Shown here piece by piece: positions 16,004 to 25,061 of a stretch of DNA of 64,000 nucleotides. Numbering within the stretch: the first letter of the stretch is position 1; each line of letters opens with the position of its first letter. The stretch spans positions 806,001 through 870,000 of the forward strand of contig NZ_CP133594.1 of NCBI RefSeq assembly GCF_031312535.1, written 5' to 3'. The notes below the pieces were generated by a model. It worked only from the letters and a program-made list of their open reading frames with translations. It did no database searches and was not told where the DNA came from. Source of the stretch: Methanolobus mangrovi. GTDB taxonomy: Archaea; Halobacteriota; Methanosarcinia; Methanosarcinales; Methanosarcinaceae. The position numbers and the translations under genes were made by a program.

Positions 16004-16639
16004 ATGAAATTCCCATACACAGAAAAGGTACTTGAACACTTTAAGAATCCCCGCAATGTAGGGAAACTGGAGAATCCGGACGGAAAAGGACTGGAAGGCA
16101 GTCCTGCATGTGGTGACATGGTTGCCGTTTACCTGCAGGTAAACCCGGATACACAGATAATTGAGGATATCAAATTCGAATCATACGGATGTGCCTCCAA
16201 CATTGCTACTGCTTCCATTATTACAGAACTTGCAAAGGGCAAGACCATAGAAGAAGCAAAGAAGATCTCATGGCAGGAAGCCACTGAAGAGCTTGGGGGA
16301 CTGCCACCTGTAAAAGCACACTGTTCTGTGCTTGCAGTTGAAGGACTAAGAGCTGCTATCCGTGATTATGAAGAAAAGCACGGTCTTGTAACCGAACAGG
16401 AACCTACAACACCAGATGTCCTTAGAAGCAGGTTGAAGCATGTCATGAATCCAATGGCCGGACTTGACATTGTCAGGACCGAACTTGTAACAAAGATGGA
16501 GATCAATGACGGCGTTGTAAGGATACTCCTCGACCTTCCATCTAATCACCAGTTTGCAGCAAACATCAAAGAAGAGGTCCTCGAGAAGATAGAATCCCTC
16601 TGGGATGTTAAAGAGGTCAACGTTGTCTTCACAGAGTGA
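16004..16639 (+). CDS. IscU/NifU scaffold fused to an MIP18-like domain
   Basis: Residues 1-125 are an IscU scaffold with all ligands: C36 and D38 in ACGDM, C63 in YGCASN and C107 in AHCSVL. Residues about 140-211 (LRSRLKHVMNPMAGLDIVRTELV to the end) look like the MIP18/DUF59 fold of Fe-S assembly factors. The usual IscU ends near 125-130, so this is a fusion. AGGTGAG overlaps the upstream stop region, giving 9 bp spacing to the IscS-like gene. It would build or hand over Fe-S clusters in the cytoplasm. Confidence 0.88.
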   Translation: MKFPYTEKVLEHFKNPRNVGKLENPDGKGLEGSPACGDMVAVYLQVNPDTQIIEDIKFESYGCASNIATASIITELAKGKTIEEAKKISWQEATEELGGLPPVKAHCSVLAVEGLRAAIRDYEEKHGLVTEQEPTTPDVLRSRLKHVMNPMAGLDIVRTELVTKMEINDGVVRILLDLPSNHQFAANIKEEVLEKIESLWDVKEVNVVFTE

Positions 16640-16654
16640 AGATAACACTATTTT

Positions 16655-17137
16655 TTATTTATTTTGTCTTCGCTTTAGCCGGGCTATGATAACAACATAG
16701 TTCTTACCATATTTCTTTGCACATTTAGGACAGGTGGTATACCACATGAACCATTTATCAAGCTCATGACCCTGCGCCTGTGCATATATTTCAAAGTCAT
16801 CTGACCACTTTCTAGTATCCTTGAAAGGACCTTCATAAACCTTGCTCAGAAATCTCCCGCTTATGTTTACATTCTCTGCATCAGGAATCTCTTTATCGAC
16901 TGCAAGATACACATCCATATTCCATTTTGAAGTATGGTCGGAAAGACAAAGATAATCCGGTATAGTTGCACCGGCTTCCCTCACTTTCCTGTCAAGTCTT
17001 TTCATTACTCCGCCAAAGTTTATCGGCATGTAAAAAAGCGTCAGGACCTTATCTTTAATGAATCTCTTGTTCTCCCATTCAATGATCTTCCCATCCCACG
17101 GCATGGGGTCGAATTTCGGACAGCATTCTTCTTCCAT
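16655..17137 (-). CDS. Conserved hypothetical protein, GyrI-like features
   Basis: 160 residues, starting MEEECCPKFDPMPWDGK, with AGGGGTGA upstream of ATG. The middle (VYEGPFKDTRKW) resembles the small-molecule-binding GyrI/SOUL-like fold and the end has CPKCAKKYGKNYVV, a CxxC pair. It is probably soluble. It is convergent with the IscU gene, only 15 bp apart across a U-rich stretch. No function can be assigned. Confidence 0.6.
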   Translation of the reverse strand: MEEECCPKFDPMPWDGKIIEWENKRFIKDKVLTLFYMPINFGGVMKRLDRKVREAGATIPDYLCLSDHTSKWNMDVYLAVDKEIPDAENVNISGRFLSKVYEGPFKDTRKWSDDFEIYAQAQGHELDKWFMWYTTCPKCAKKYGKNYVVIIARLKRRQNK

Positions 17138-17300
17138 TAGAGTGTCACCCCTTGTTACCTAATTGAATGTTTGAACTATAACTATAAAATATGAAAGGTC
17201 ACTGAATGATGGCAATCCTTTCCACCATTAACACCCCAGGATGAGTAAACAACTGCCAACTCGACTGCTTTTTAAATGATCGGGCACCATATTAGATGAC

Positions 17301-17837
17301 ATGACAAAGGACAGCAATTCAGTGATGGCTAAAGCGGCAGAACTCGGCCTTACAGCTTACATGCTGAATGCATCTGATATAGATGTAGAGAACAGGGCAA
17401 AACTAAAGTGTGCCTATGGTTGCAGGGGCTACGGAAAACGCCTGAGCTGTCCACCGCACATCATTTCTATTGATGAGTTCAGAGAGATTCTGAAGGAATA
17501 TAACACTGCTATCCTGCTTATTGAAGAACATGATACTTCTGCTGAAAAAGATATATTTAAGGCCTGGTCAAGACTTCGTAAGGGTACATTTCACAAGATG
17601 CTGGAACTGGAACATGATGCTTTCAGAAAGGGTTTTACATATGCACAATTACTCCGGCCAGGTGCATGCAATGAATGCGAAACCTGCGGAAATGAATGCA
17701 ACAAACCTGAAATGAGGCGTTTCCCCCCTGAAGCGGTTGGAATAAACCTGTCCAAACTCATGGAAAAGAAGGGACTGAAAATGGAATACTGTAACTTTGA
17801 CAGGGTCAAATGTGTGGGAATACTACTTCTGGAATGA
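17301..17837 (+). CDS. DUF2284 predicted metal-binding protein
   Basis: 178 residues with the family's cysteines: CAYGCRGYGKRLSCPPH near residue 35-52 and CNECETCGNECNKPEMRRFPPEAVG near 117-140. The eight cysteines suggest one or two iron-sulfur clusters. DUF2284 proteins are frequent in anaerobes and have no established reaction. It lies 39 bp before the RNase III gene, in the same direction. Confidence 0.8.
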   Translation: MTKDSNSVMAKAAELGLTAYMLNASDIDVENRAKLKCAYGCRGYGKRLSCPPHIISIDEFREILKEYNTAILLIEEHDTSAEKDIFKAWSRLRKGTFHKMLELEHDAFRKGFTYAQLLRPGACNECETCGNECNKPEMRRFPPEAVGINLSKLMEKKGLKMEYCNFDRVKCVGILLLE

Positions 17838-17876
17838 CCGGTCATTACAGTGTCTTGATGATTACGAGGGAAAAAT

Positions 17877-18707
17877 GTGAGAGTTAATGAAGACCTGAGC
17901 GTGAATGCAAATGATCTGGAAGAATTTCAGGAAATTATCGGATTCAGGTTTAAAGATAAAAGCTACCTGATACAGGCATTATTGCATGGCTCACTTTTCA
18001 GCGGTGATAAAGAAAAACTGAGTATTTTCAGGAAAGCTAATAATCTTGAAAACAAAGATTACGAGAAACTTGAGTATCTAGGAGATTCGGTTCTGGGTCT
18101 GATAATTGCTGAATATGCATACCATGATACTAAGGTCAATGACTATGCAAAATCAAAAGGACTCACTATAGAAGGCGTTTGTACAAAGATCAAGGTAATA
18201 CTTGCTTCCAATGAGAATCTCAAACCTGTAGCCTGCAAAATCAAACTCTCAAGATTCGTATTATCCGAAGGACATGTGAACATTGATGGGAAACTGGCGG
18301 ATATAATCGAAGCACTCATTGGGGCGATATATCTTGATGGCGGTTATCGCAACAATATTGACGATGATAGCAAGGATAATACCAATCATACAAACAACAC
18401 TGATACCAATTATTCCATAACAAGAGACTTTGTTTACAGATTTTTTGATATAGACAGTGCTCTGGAAAAAATATCCATATCAAATCCAAAAGGAATTATA
18501 CAGGAAATGTTCCACAAGAACGGTCTTGGGAATCCATTCTATAAGGTTATTGGTGAAGAAGGACCTGATCATGATAAACATTTCACAGTAGGGCTGTATC
18601 TTGATGATGATTTGCTTGCAACCGGTTCAGCAGATAGCAAAAAGAAAGCTGAGCAGACTGCAGCTGATCATTATCTGAGACATCTGGGAAAAAGTAGTTG
18701 CCCATAG
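17877..18707 (+). CDS. rnc: Ribonuclease III
   Basis: A bacterial-type RNase III in an archaeon. The signature EKLEYLGDSVLGL (catalytic D70) and ADIIEALIGAIYLDGGY (E145) are intact. The dsRNA-binding domain occupies about 200-275 (NPKGIIQEMF to KKKAEQTAADHYL). Residues about 158-181 form an Asn/Asp/Thr-rich insertion between the two halves, absent from typical enzymes. GTG start with GAGGG upstream. It would cleave double-stranded RNA, which is notable next to a small-RNA locus 10 kb away. Confidence 0.9.
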   Translation: MRVNEDLSVNANDLEEFQEIIGFRFKDKSYLIQALLHGSLFSGDKEKLSIFRKANNLENKDYEKLEYLGDSVLGLIIAEYAYHDTKVNDYAKSKGLTIEGVCTKIKVILASNENLKPVACKIKLSRFVLSEGHVNIDGKLADIIEALIGAIYLDGGYRNNIDDDSKDNTNHTNNTDTNYSITRDFVYRFFDIDSALEKISISNPKGIIQEMFHKNGLGNPFYKVIGEEGPDHDKHFTVGLYLDDDLLATGSADSKKKAEQTAADHYLRHLGKSSCP

Positions 18708-19047
18708 TTCATAGTATTTTTAAGCAAATATCACTCTTTTTTTAATTTATGGGCTAGCAGGACAATGCAAGGATTACTGAGGGCTGATTGGTAATCATCA
18801 GTTCATTGACATAAAGGATAAGGCTAATCATCCTGATATCCCGTATATCTGATATTTCAGATATATCTATTTTTCCAGAAATTGAAACTTCCTGTCTGAT
18901 ACATAATTCATAATGATTTTATTAATATATTTATAAATATGGCATTTCATCAATAAGTTTAAATAAATTGTCATAACTTCTCATATTAAGTAGTCATTGA
19001 GTTGATTCTTCAGGAAATTAAACTCATAATAAAAGGTGGTAATCAAT
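18708..19047. other. Intergenic region with a 9-bp dyad and the carbonic anhydrase promoter
   Basis: TATATCTGA (18844-18852) and TCAGATATA (18857-18865) form a perfect dyad with spacer TATT. A TATA-like run ATATATTTATAAATATGG near 18923-18940 probably drives the next gene. No coding sequence is seen. Confidence 0.45.
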
Positions 19048-19593
19048 ATGTTATATCCAAATCCTCAAAACCAGCATCCAAAGATCAGTGAAAAGGCATG
19101 GGTTTCTGAAACCGCGATCATTGTAGGAGATGTAACGATCGGGGATAATGTGTATGTAGCTCATAACGCCATCATTAGAGCAGATGAACGCGGTTCCTCA
19201 GTAAAAATAGGAGATAACTGCAATGTGCAGGATAATGTGATAATTCATGCCTTATCCAATTCAGAAGTCATAATAGAAAGTGATACTTCACTTGCACACG
19301 GATGTATCGTTCATGGGCCATGCACACTGGGACAGAGATGTTTCGTCGGATTCGGTGCTGTGGTATTTGACTGTAATATCGGAGATGATGTACTGGTTCT
19401 GCATAACGCTACTGTTCGCGCTGTCGAAATACCTTCTGAGAAGGTTGTATCAGATGGGCAGGTAGTTACAAAGCAGGATGATGTTGGAGCTCTCGATGTG
19501 ATAACACCTGATCTTGCAAAGTTCAAGAGCTCTGTCATTAATGCAAATGTAGAGCTTGTTGATGGTTACAAAAATCTTGCACAAGAAGCCTGA
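19048..19593 (+). CDS. Gamma-class carbonic anhydrase (Cam/CamH-like)
   Basis: A left-handed beta-helix protein of 181 residues. The three metal histidines are in place: H67 (VIIHALS), H84 and H89 (SLAHGCIVHGP). R44 and Q61 match catalytic residues of Methanosarcina Cam. The acidic loop of Cam is absent, so it is nearer CamH. The C-terminus (VNANVELVDGYKNL) aligns with the end of Cam. No signal peptide, so cytoplasmic. AAAGGTGG before ATG at 19048 decides the start over the GTG at 19036. It interconverts CO2 and bicarbonate. Confidence 0.88.
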   Translation: MLYPNPQNQHPKISEKAWVSETAIIVGDVTIGDNVYVAHNAIIRADERGSSVKIGDNCNVQDNVIIHALSNSEVIIESDTSLAHGCIVHGPCTLGQRCFVGFGAVVFDCNIGDDVLVLHNATVRAVEIPSEKVVSDGQVVTKQDDVGALDVITPDLAKFKSSVINANVELVDGYKNLAQEA

Positions 19594-19716
19594 TTAAAAA
19601 TGAGATATAAGCTTAGAAAAATATCTCATACATTATTCTTTTAATTCCTCTTTCTTAAAGGAGATTATATTTACATATGGTTAAATATAAGTTTCTTAAT
19701 ATAATCAGCCAGCAAT

Positions 19717-21159
19717 ATGATTGGTTTTTTAGTCTCTTTACTCGCTCTTGTGACAGGTTATTTTATCTATGGGACTTTTGTAGAAAGTGTATTTGGGGCA
19801 GATCCAGATAGAAAAACACCTGCATATACTCAGGAAGATGGTGTTGATTTTATCCCTCTTAGCTGGTCCCGGATATTTTTGGTCCAATTTCTCAACATCG
19901 CTGGTTTAGGTCCTATATTTGGTGCTATCATGGGAGCATTGTTCGGTCCTGCAGCTTTCCTGTGGATTGTCCTCGGCAGTATTTTTGCAGGTGGTGTTCA
20001 TGATTATTTTTCAGGAATGCTAAGTGTTCGACACGATGGAAAAAGTATTTCGGAAATTGTAGGATTATATCTGGGCAAGCATGTCAGAATAGCCATGGTA
20101 GCATTCTCAATCATTTTACTGCTGCTTATAGGAACTGTTTTTATGGCAGGACCGGCAGGACTTCTGACTAATTTAGGATTCACAGGGATGTTAGCCCTAC
20201 AGAATTTCTGGCTGGCAATCATTCTCATTTATTATTTCATAGCCACTGTTGTCCCTGTTGACAAACTCATAGGCCGTATCTATCCCCTGTTTGGAGCCAT
20301 CTTAATAATAATGGCTTTAAGCATCGGCTCTATGATTCTGATAAAAGGCTATGAGATACCGGAGATAACTCTCAGGAATCTTCACCCTGACAATCTTTCT
20401 TTATGGCCTATGCTTTTTATAACAATTGCATGTGGAGCTGTCAGCGGATTCCATTCAACACAGTCACCAATTATGTCACGATGCCTGCCAAATGAAAAAT
20501 ATGGTCGGCATGTCTTTTACGGAGCCATGATCGCAGAAGGAGTTATCGCCCTCATATGGGCTGCTGCTGCCATGTCTTTTTTCCCGGATGGAGTCACAGG
20601 ATTAAATGAAGTACTTGACACCGGAGGTGCTGCCTTAGTAGTAAATAACGTATCATTAGGATTACTGGGGCCTTTTGGAGGAGTTCTCGCAATCCTGGGA
20701 GTTATTGTTTGCCCTATTACTTCCGGAGATACGGCTTTTAGAAGCGCACGTTTAACCATAGCTGATGCCATGAACATGGATCAGGAACCTTTAAAAAACA
20801 GGTTAATGATAGCTCTGCCCATATTTGCCATTGGTTTTGCTCTGACACAGGTCGACTTCAGTATTGTATGGCGTTACTTTGCATTCTCAAATCAGGTATT
20901 AGCAGCCATAGTTCTATGGACGTCTGCTGTTTATCTGGTAAGGAAGAACAAATTTCATTGGATAGCTACTATTCCGGCTACATTTATGACAGCAGTTGTA
21001 ATAACATATATTTTACAGGCCCCTGAAGGTTTTAGTTTACCAACCAGCATCTCTTATCCAGTTGGAATGGTAGGTGCAGCTGTCGCTTTGTTCCTATTTA
21101 TAGTCAGAATATCCTTTTTAAATATTAGTCAGGAAGCAAATCTAATTGAGGATATATAA
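19717..21159 (+). CDS. CstA-family carbon starvation transporter
   Basis: 480 residues with about 13 membrane helices. The family landmarks are DGVDFIPLSWSRIFLVQFLNIAGLGPIFGAIMG region near residue 45-75, the GGVHDYFSGMLSVRHDGKS loop and the later GFHSTQSPIMSRCLPNE. CstA proteins carry peptides or pyruvate with protons. It follows the carbonic anhydrase by 123 bp. The transported compound is not predictable. Confidence 0.9.
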   Translation: MIGFLVSLLALVTGYFIYGTFVESVFGADPDRKTPAYTQEDGVDFIPLSWSRIFLVQFLNIAGLGPIFGAIMGALFGPAAFLWIVLGSIFAGGVHDYFSGMLSVRHDGKSISEIVGLYLGKHVRIAMVAFSIILLLLIGTVFMAGPAGLLTNLGFTGMLALQNFWLAIILIYYFIATVVPVDKLIGRIYPLFGAILIIMALSIGSMILIKGYEIPEITLRNLHPDNLSLWPMLFITIACGAVSGFHSTQSPIMSRCLPNEKYGRHVFYGAMIAEGVIALIWAAAAMSFFPDGVTGLNEVLDTGGAALVVNNVSLGLLGPFGGVLAILGVIVCPITSGDTAFRSARLTIADAMNMDQEPLKNRLMIALPIFAIGFALTQVDFSIVWRYFAFSNQVLAAIVLWTSAVYLVRKNKFHWIATIPATFMTAVVITYILQAPEGFSLPTSISYPVGMVGAAVALFLFIVRISFLNISQEANLIEDI

Positions 21160-21370
21160 CTCAGATAAGCATACAGCAATGCTAATTATCGATTTGAGCT
21201 ATTGAAAATGAATATTGTACTTATTGCATCAGCCAGTAAGATATCACATTTAAACAAAGGAACTGGGGCATGCTCTATCATTTTCTACAAAAAATAATTG
21301 AGGGTTATCGTAATTACTGATATCCCTCTTCTTCAAATAAATCTTAGCTGCCTGTTTTCCACAGGAAACC

Positions 21371-22918
21371 TTATGCCAGTATATCAGAAGGAACTTTGTA
21401 ATGCGGATCTTCCCAGTGATTGATGTCAATTATGGCAGATGCGTTGTCCAGCAGTATTTGACAATCTTCACTTAAATGGCGCAGATGAACTTTTTTACCA
21501 ATCTTTGCATAGCGTTCAGTTATCTTATTTAATGCTTCAATTGCAGAATGATCTGCAACTCTTGATTCTTTGAGATCAATAATTATCTCATCCGGATCGT
21601 TTAGGACATCAAATTTATTTTGAAACTCTGTAACTGAACCAAAGAACAACGGCCCAAAGAATTCGTAGTGTTTTATTCCGTTTTCATCAACTGTTTCTCT
21701 TGAACGTACCAGTTTGGCATTCTCCCAGGCAAAAGCCAATGCGGAAATGATAACACCTGCAATTACCGCTACTGCAAGGTTGTGGTAGATTACAGTTATG
21801 GCTGCGACGAGCACCATAACAATCACATCCGTTATGGGTACTTTACTGAATATTTTCAATGAAGCCCATTCAAATGTTCCGATGGCAACCACAAACATCA
21901 CTCCAACTAATGCTGCCATTGGTATCATTTCAATAAGTGGGGCTCCTACCAGCACAATAAGTAATAGGCCAACAGCTGCAATGATTCCTGATATTCTGCT
22001 TCTTGCACCTGAATTTATGTTGATGAGACTCTGCCCTATCATGGCGCAGCCGCCCATACCTCCAAATAAGCCGCAAACAAAATTGGCAACACCCTGTGCA
22101 ACACTTTCTTTATTTGCCCTGCCTCTTGTTTCGGTCATTTCATCTATCACGGTCAGCGTCAATAGACTTTCGATCAAGCCTACCAATGCCATGATAATTG
22201 AATATGGGAATACAATTTTCAGTGTTTCCAGATTAAGTGGGACCTGTGGCAGATGGAATTCAGGTAAACCGCCTGCAATAGATGCAATATCTCCAACTGT
22301 TCTGGTTTCTATCCGGAAGAAGATGATAATGGCCGAAACAACTATAATTGCAGTTAGTGAAGCAGGAACAGCTTTTGTCAATCTGGGCATCAAATAGATG
22401 ATAGCCATTGTCAGGCCTACAAAGCCCAGCATGACCATGAGTGCCTGTCCACCTAACCAGTGTTCTATTCCATTAATGTCAATAAATTTGAACTGGGAAA
22501 GCTGAGCCATGAAAATAACGATAGCCAGTCCGTTCACAAATCCAAACATTACTGCATGTGGCACAAGCCGAATGAATTTACCTAATTTCAAGGCCCCAAT
22601 GGTAATCTGGATAATACCCATTAGAACTACAGCGGCAAAAAGATACTCGACTCCGTGTCGGAATACCAGGGCAACAACTACAACTGCTATTGCACCTGTG
22701 GCACCGGAGATCATTCCTGGTCTGCCGCCTATGATTGCTGTTATTATTCCAATGATGAATGCAGAGTAGAGTCCAACCAACGGACTAACATTTGCTATTA
22801 TTGAGAAAGCCACAGCTTCAGGTACAAGGGCTAATGAAACTGTCAGCCCGGACAAGACCTCATTTTTGAGGTTCAAATCATTGTTCTTTAAATTTTCTAT
22901 AAATGCCATATTAATCAT
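21371..22918 (-). CDS. SulP-family anion transporter with STAS domain
   Basis: Ten to twelve membrane segments with the SulP signature near the N-terminus (SLALVPEAVAFSIIANVSPLVGLYSAF). A cytoplasmic STAS domain follows at the C-terminus (IIIDLKESRVADHSAIEALNKI). SulP proteins move sulfate, bicarbonate or related anions. The neighbouring carbonic anhydrase makes bicarbonate a reasonable guess, but genes are convergent with cstA, not in one operon. The start is ATG at 22918 or 22909; the upstream TTG is unlikely. Confidence 0.88.
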   Translation of the reverse strand: MINMAFIENLKNNDLNLKNEVLSGLTVSLALVPEAVAFSIIANVSPLVGLYSAFIIGIITAIIGGRPGMISGATGAIAVVVVALVFRHGVEYLFAAVVLMGIIQITIGALKLGKFIRLVPHAVMFGFVNGLAIVIFMAQLSQFKFIDINGIEHWLGGQALMVMLGFVGLTMAIIYLMPRLTKAVPASLTAIIVVSAIIIFFRIETRTVGDIASIAGGLPEFHLPQVPLNLETLKIVFPYSIIMALVGLIESLLTLTVIDEMTETRGRANKESVAQGVANFVCGLFGGMGGCAMIGQSLININSGARSRISGIIAAVGLLLIVLVGAPLIEMIPMAALVGVMFVVAIGTFEWASLKIFSKVPITDVIVMVLVAAITVIYHNLAVAVIAGVIISALAFAWENAKLVRSRETVDENGIKHYEFFGPLFFGSVTEFQNKFDVLNDPDEIIIDLKESRVADHSAIEALNKITERYAKIGKKVHLRHLSEDCQILLDNASAIIDINHWEDPHYKVPSDILA

Positions 22919-23584
22919 GTTTTTAAAATTACTATGCACGCGCAAGTTATGTCAACGCTTTAAACTGAAGATACACCAATAATTGTAGGGTACTTTGCGA
23001 AAAACGTTACTTCAGATGGAATCATGTTGTGATCATTCATCTGGATATGGAATACTTTGAATTACTAGTGGAAAAAGCAAGAATATCTCAAATAATCGCT
23101 TTATAACGACTTATCATCGGTTTCAGGACAGAAATTATTTTAAAGGCAATTTGAATTATTATAATTGTTATAATTGCGATAATAAAACTGCTTTCATATC
23201 AATGGAAATTATCCATTAGAACTCTTTATGATCCTGATCCCAATACCGTTTGATTCATCCATCCAGTATGCACCGCCTATTTTGACGGAGCACCATAGAA
23301 GCGTCTGTCAGTATTTAAATATATAGCATGTTTGGGCTTTATAGAAAACACTTCATATCCTATTATAACATGAAGATTTCAAAAAAATTAATATTCGGAG
23401 TATTTTTTAACACAAAAAATCATTAGAGAAATTCTACAGAACCTGGATTTAGTCTATATCTAAAAAATCGGGCATCATATGACTCGAAAAGCTTTAGATT
23501 GATTGTTATCCGCCAGTCTCCTGAAAAACAGACTTTGCGAATTCGAAAATAAGATATAATACTGAGAAAGAAAGGGGATGAAGA
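22919..23584. other. Intergenic region, possible gene remnant
   Basis: 666 bp. The minus strand between 23209 and about 23306 reads as a coding-like 30-codon stretch (KIGGAYWMDESNGIGIRI, then a stop) without a start, perhaps the tail of a decayed gene. Nothing else was recognised. Confidence 0.35.
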
Positions 23585-23869
23585 TCAGATAAATTTCCCA
23601 TCCATTTTTTCCATGACTGTTTTTCCCATGTCTGTAAGAACATATTTTTTCCATGTGGTCTTGGAAGGAGTGAGACATTCTATAAGATCCTTGTCTTCAA
23701 ATTCCTTTATGGCATGACTGATGTTCTGGGTAGATCTTTGCGTTTCCTGTGCTACTTCTGAAGCATTGGCTATCATGTGTTTTTTCATGAATTGCATAAG
23801 AATGAGCCGACGGTCAACGCTTACGATCCATTTTACATGTTCATTGATTAAGTCTTCTGTCATGATCAT
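23585..23869 (-). CDS. Winged-helix transcriptional regulator
   Basis: 94 residues covering a single winged helix: VDRRLILMQFMKKHMIANASEVAQETQRSTQNISHAIKEFEDKDLIECLTP, then the wing WKKYVLTDMGKTVME. It resembles small archaeal MarR/ArsR-type regulators without effector domain. Two ATG codons (23869, 23863) are possible starts. It lies about 100 bp downstream of the DHFR-like gene; a target is not apparent. Confidence 0.75.
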   Translation of the reverse strand: MIMTEDLINEHVKWIVSVDRRLILMQFMKKHMIANASEVAQETQRSTQNISHAIKEFEDKDLIECLTPSKTTWKKYVLTDMGKTVMEKMDGKFI

Positions 23870-23970
23870 TCCATCTCATTAATTAAAATCATCGTCCAAA
23901 TGCCCTGTTAGGTTTGAAGTTGGTGTTAACTACTACAGATTACTATTTAATCAATTCTGTATATTTCGCA

Positions 23971-24483
23971 TCAGATACCTGGCCTGTATACAAGTTCAAC
24001 GAGTCCTGAGCCGAATACCTGTGTAGCAATAAGTTCCAGCTTTATGCTCTTTTTTATGTCCCTGAAAAGTGGTATTCCTTTTCCAAGTACAATGGGCTGT
24101 ACCACTATTCTGAGTTCATTGATAAGGTTTTTGTTAAGAAGCTGGGAAATGATGGATGTACCGCCTACAACCCATATTGCCCCTCCGGACCCCAGCATCA
24201 GATTTTCTGCAGTACCTATCGGATCGTCTGAAAATATAACCCTTTTATCTTCAGGACATGGATGCTGTTTTGTGAATACATAGCACTCTTTACCTTCATA
24301 AAGCCATTTACCAAAGCCCAATACCTGATCATAGGTCTTATGACCCATAAGCAAAATGTCCACTTCATGCATGAATGCATCGAAATCGTATTCTTTATCC
24401 GGCAGCAGCCAGTCAACATTTCCATCTTCTGCTGCTATGAAGCCATCCAGGCTGCATGTTATCAATAATACTACATCCCTCAT
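23971..24483 (-). CDS. Dihydrofolate-reductase-like (RibD C-domain) protein
   Basis: 170 residues of the DHFR/RibD_C fold: LLITCSLDGFIAAEDGNVDWL at the N-terminus, GHKTYDQVLG, and the nucleotide-binding GGAIWVVGGTSIISQLL. Family members bind NADPH. Most are of unknown substrate and only distantly related to true DHFR or to riboflavin reductase. It is next to a lipoprotein gene on the same strand. Confidence 0.82.
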   Translation of the reverse strand: MRDVVLLITCSLDGFIAAEDGNVDWLLPDKEYDFDAFMHEVDILLMGHKTYDQVLGFGKWLYEGKECYVFTKQHPCPEDKRVIFSDDPIGTAENLMLGSGGAIWVVGGTSIISQLLNKNLINELRIVVQPIVLGKGIPLFRDIKKSIKLELIATQVFGSGLVELVYRPGI

Positions 24484-24524
24484 TTTTTCCCACTCTCGTC
24501 TATTAAATGCTATACACAGAATTA

Positions 24525-24953
24525 TCAGGTCAATACATATGGAAACTCAGTTATTTTCCATTCATCTTCCTGCTTTACCAGTTCGATCTGTTTTGTAACT
24601 TCCTCAAATTCCGGCTCAACCTCAATGAAATTCTTGAGCGAGAACTTGATAGCTACAGAGGATTCATTTACAAGTACATCAACCACTGATGTGTCCTCAT
24701 CAATGTATTCTTTAGTTACTTCTATGAACTCATACTTATCAGGATTCACATCCTTGCAGATGCCTACAAAACCTGCAAGATCGGTTTCACCCTTGTAGTC
24801 TGATGACATGAGAGTATAACACGAGTCATAATTCCCTTCATCAAACTGCAATGCAAAGCTCTCCACGGTCTTTGCGGGACTGCTTCCAATACCTGCGCAT
24901 CCGGCAGTCAGAATAACTGCCAGCATCATGGTTGCTATTATCACTTTTTTCAT
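24525..24953 (-). CDS. Small lipoprotein, NTF2/DUF4878-like
   Basis: 142 residues: signal peptide with lipobox LTAGC at about residue 19, then one alpha+beta domain (AKTVESFALQFDEGNYDSCYTLMSSDYKG to the C-terminal EDEWKITEFPY) of the NTF2-like type found in archaeal lipoproteins. Strong GGGGAG precedes the ATG. It is exported and membrane-attached; function unknown. Confidence 0.75.
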   Translation of the reverse strand: MKKVIIATMMLAVILTAGCAGIGSSPAKTVESFALQFDEGNYDSCYTLMSSDYKGETDLAGFVGICKDVNPDKYEFIEVTKEYIDEDTSVVDVLVNESSVAIKFSLKNFIEVEPEFEEVTKQIELVKQEDEWKITEFPYVLT

Positions 24954-25061
24954 AGCCCACTCCCCTTTATATTAAATATTTAGTGATTATTTAGTTGGCA
25001 TACTCACTTTCAATTTGTTCTTTTTTCTATATATGAGCAGCTATCCCTACATTGATCGAAT

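Noticed and set aside
23209-23306. 30-codon coding-like stretch on the minus strand
   Set aside because: Too short and without start to support a gene or pseudogene call.
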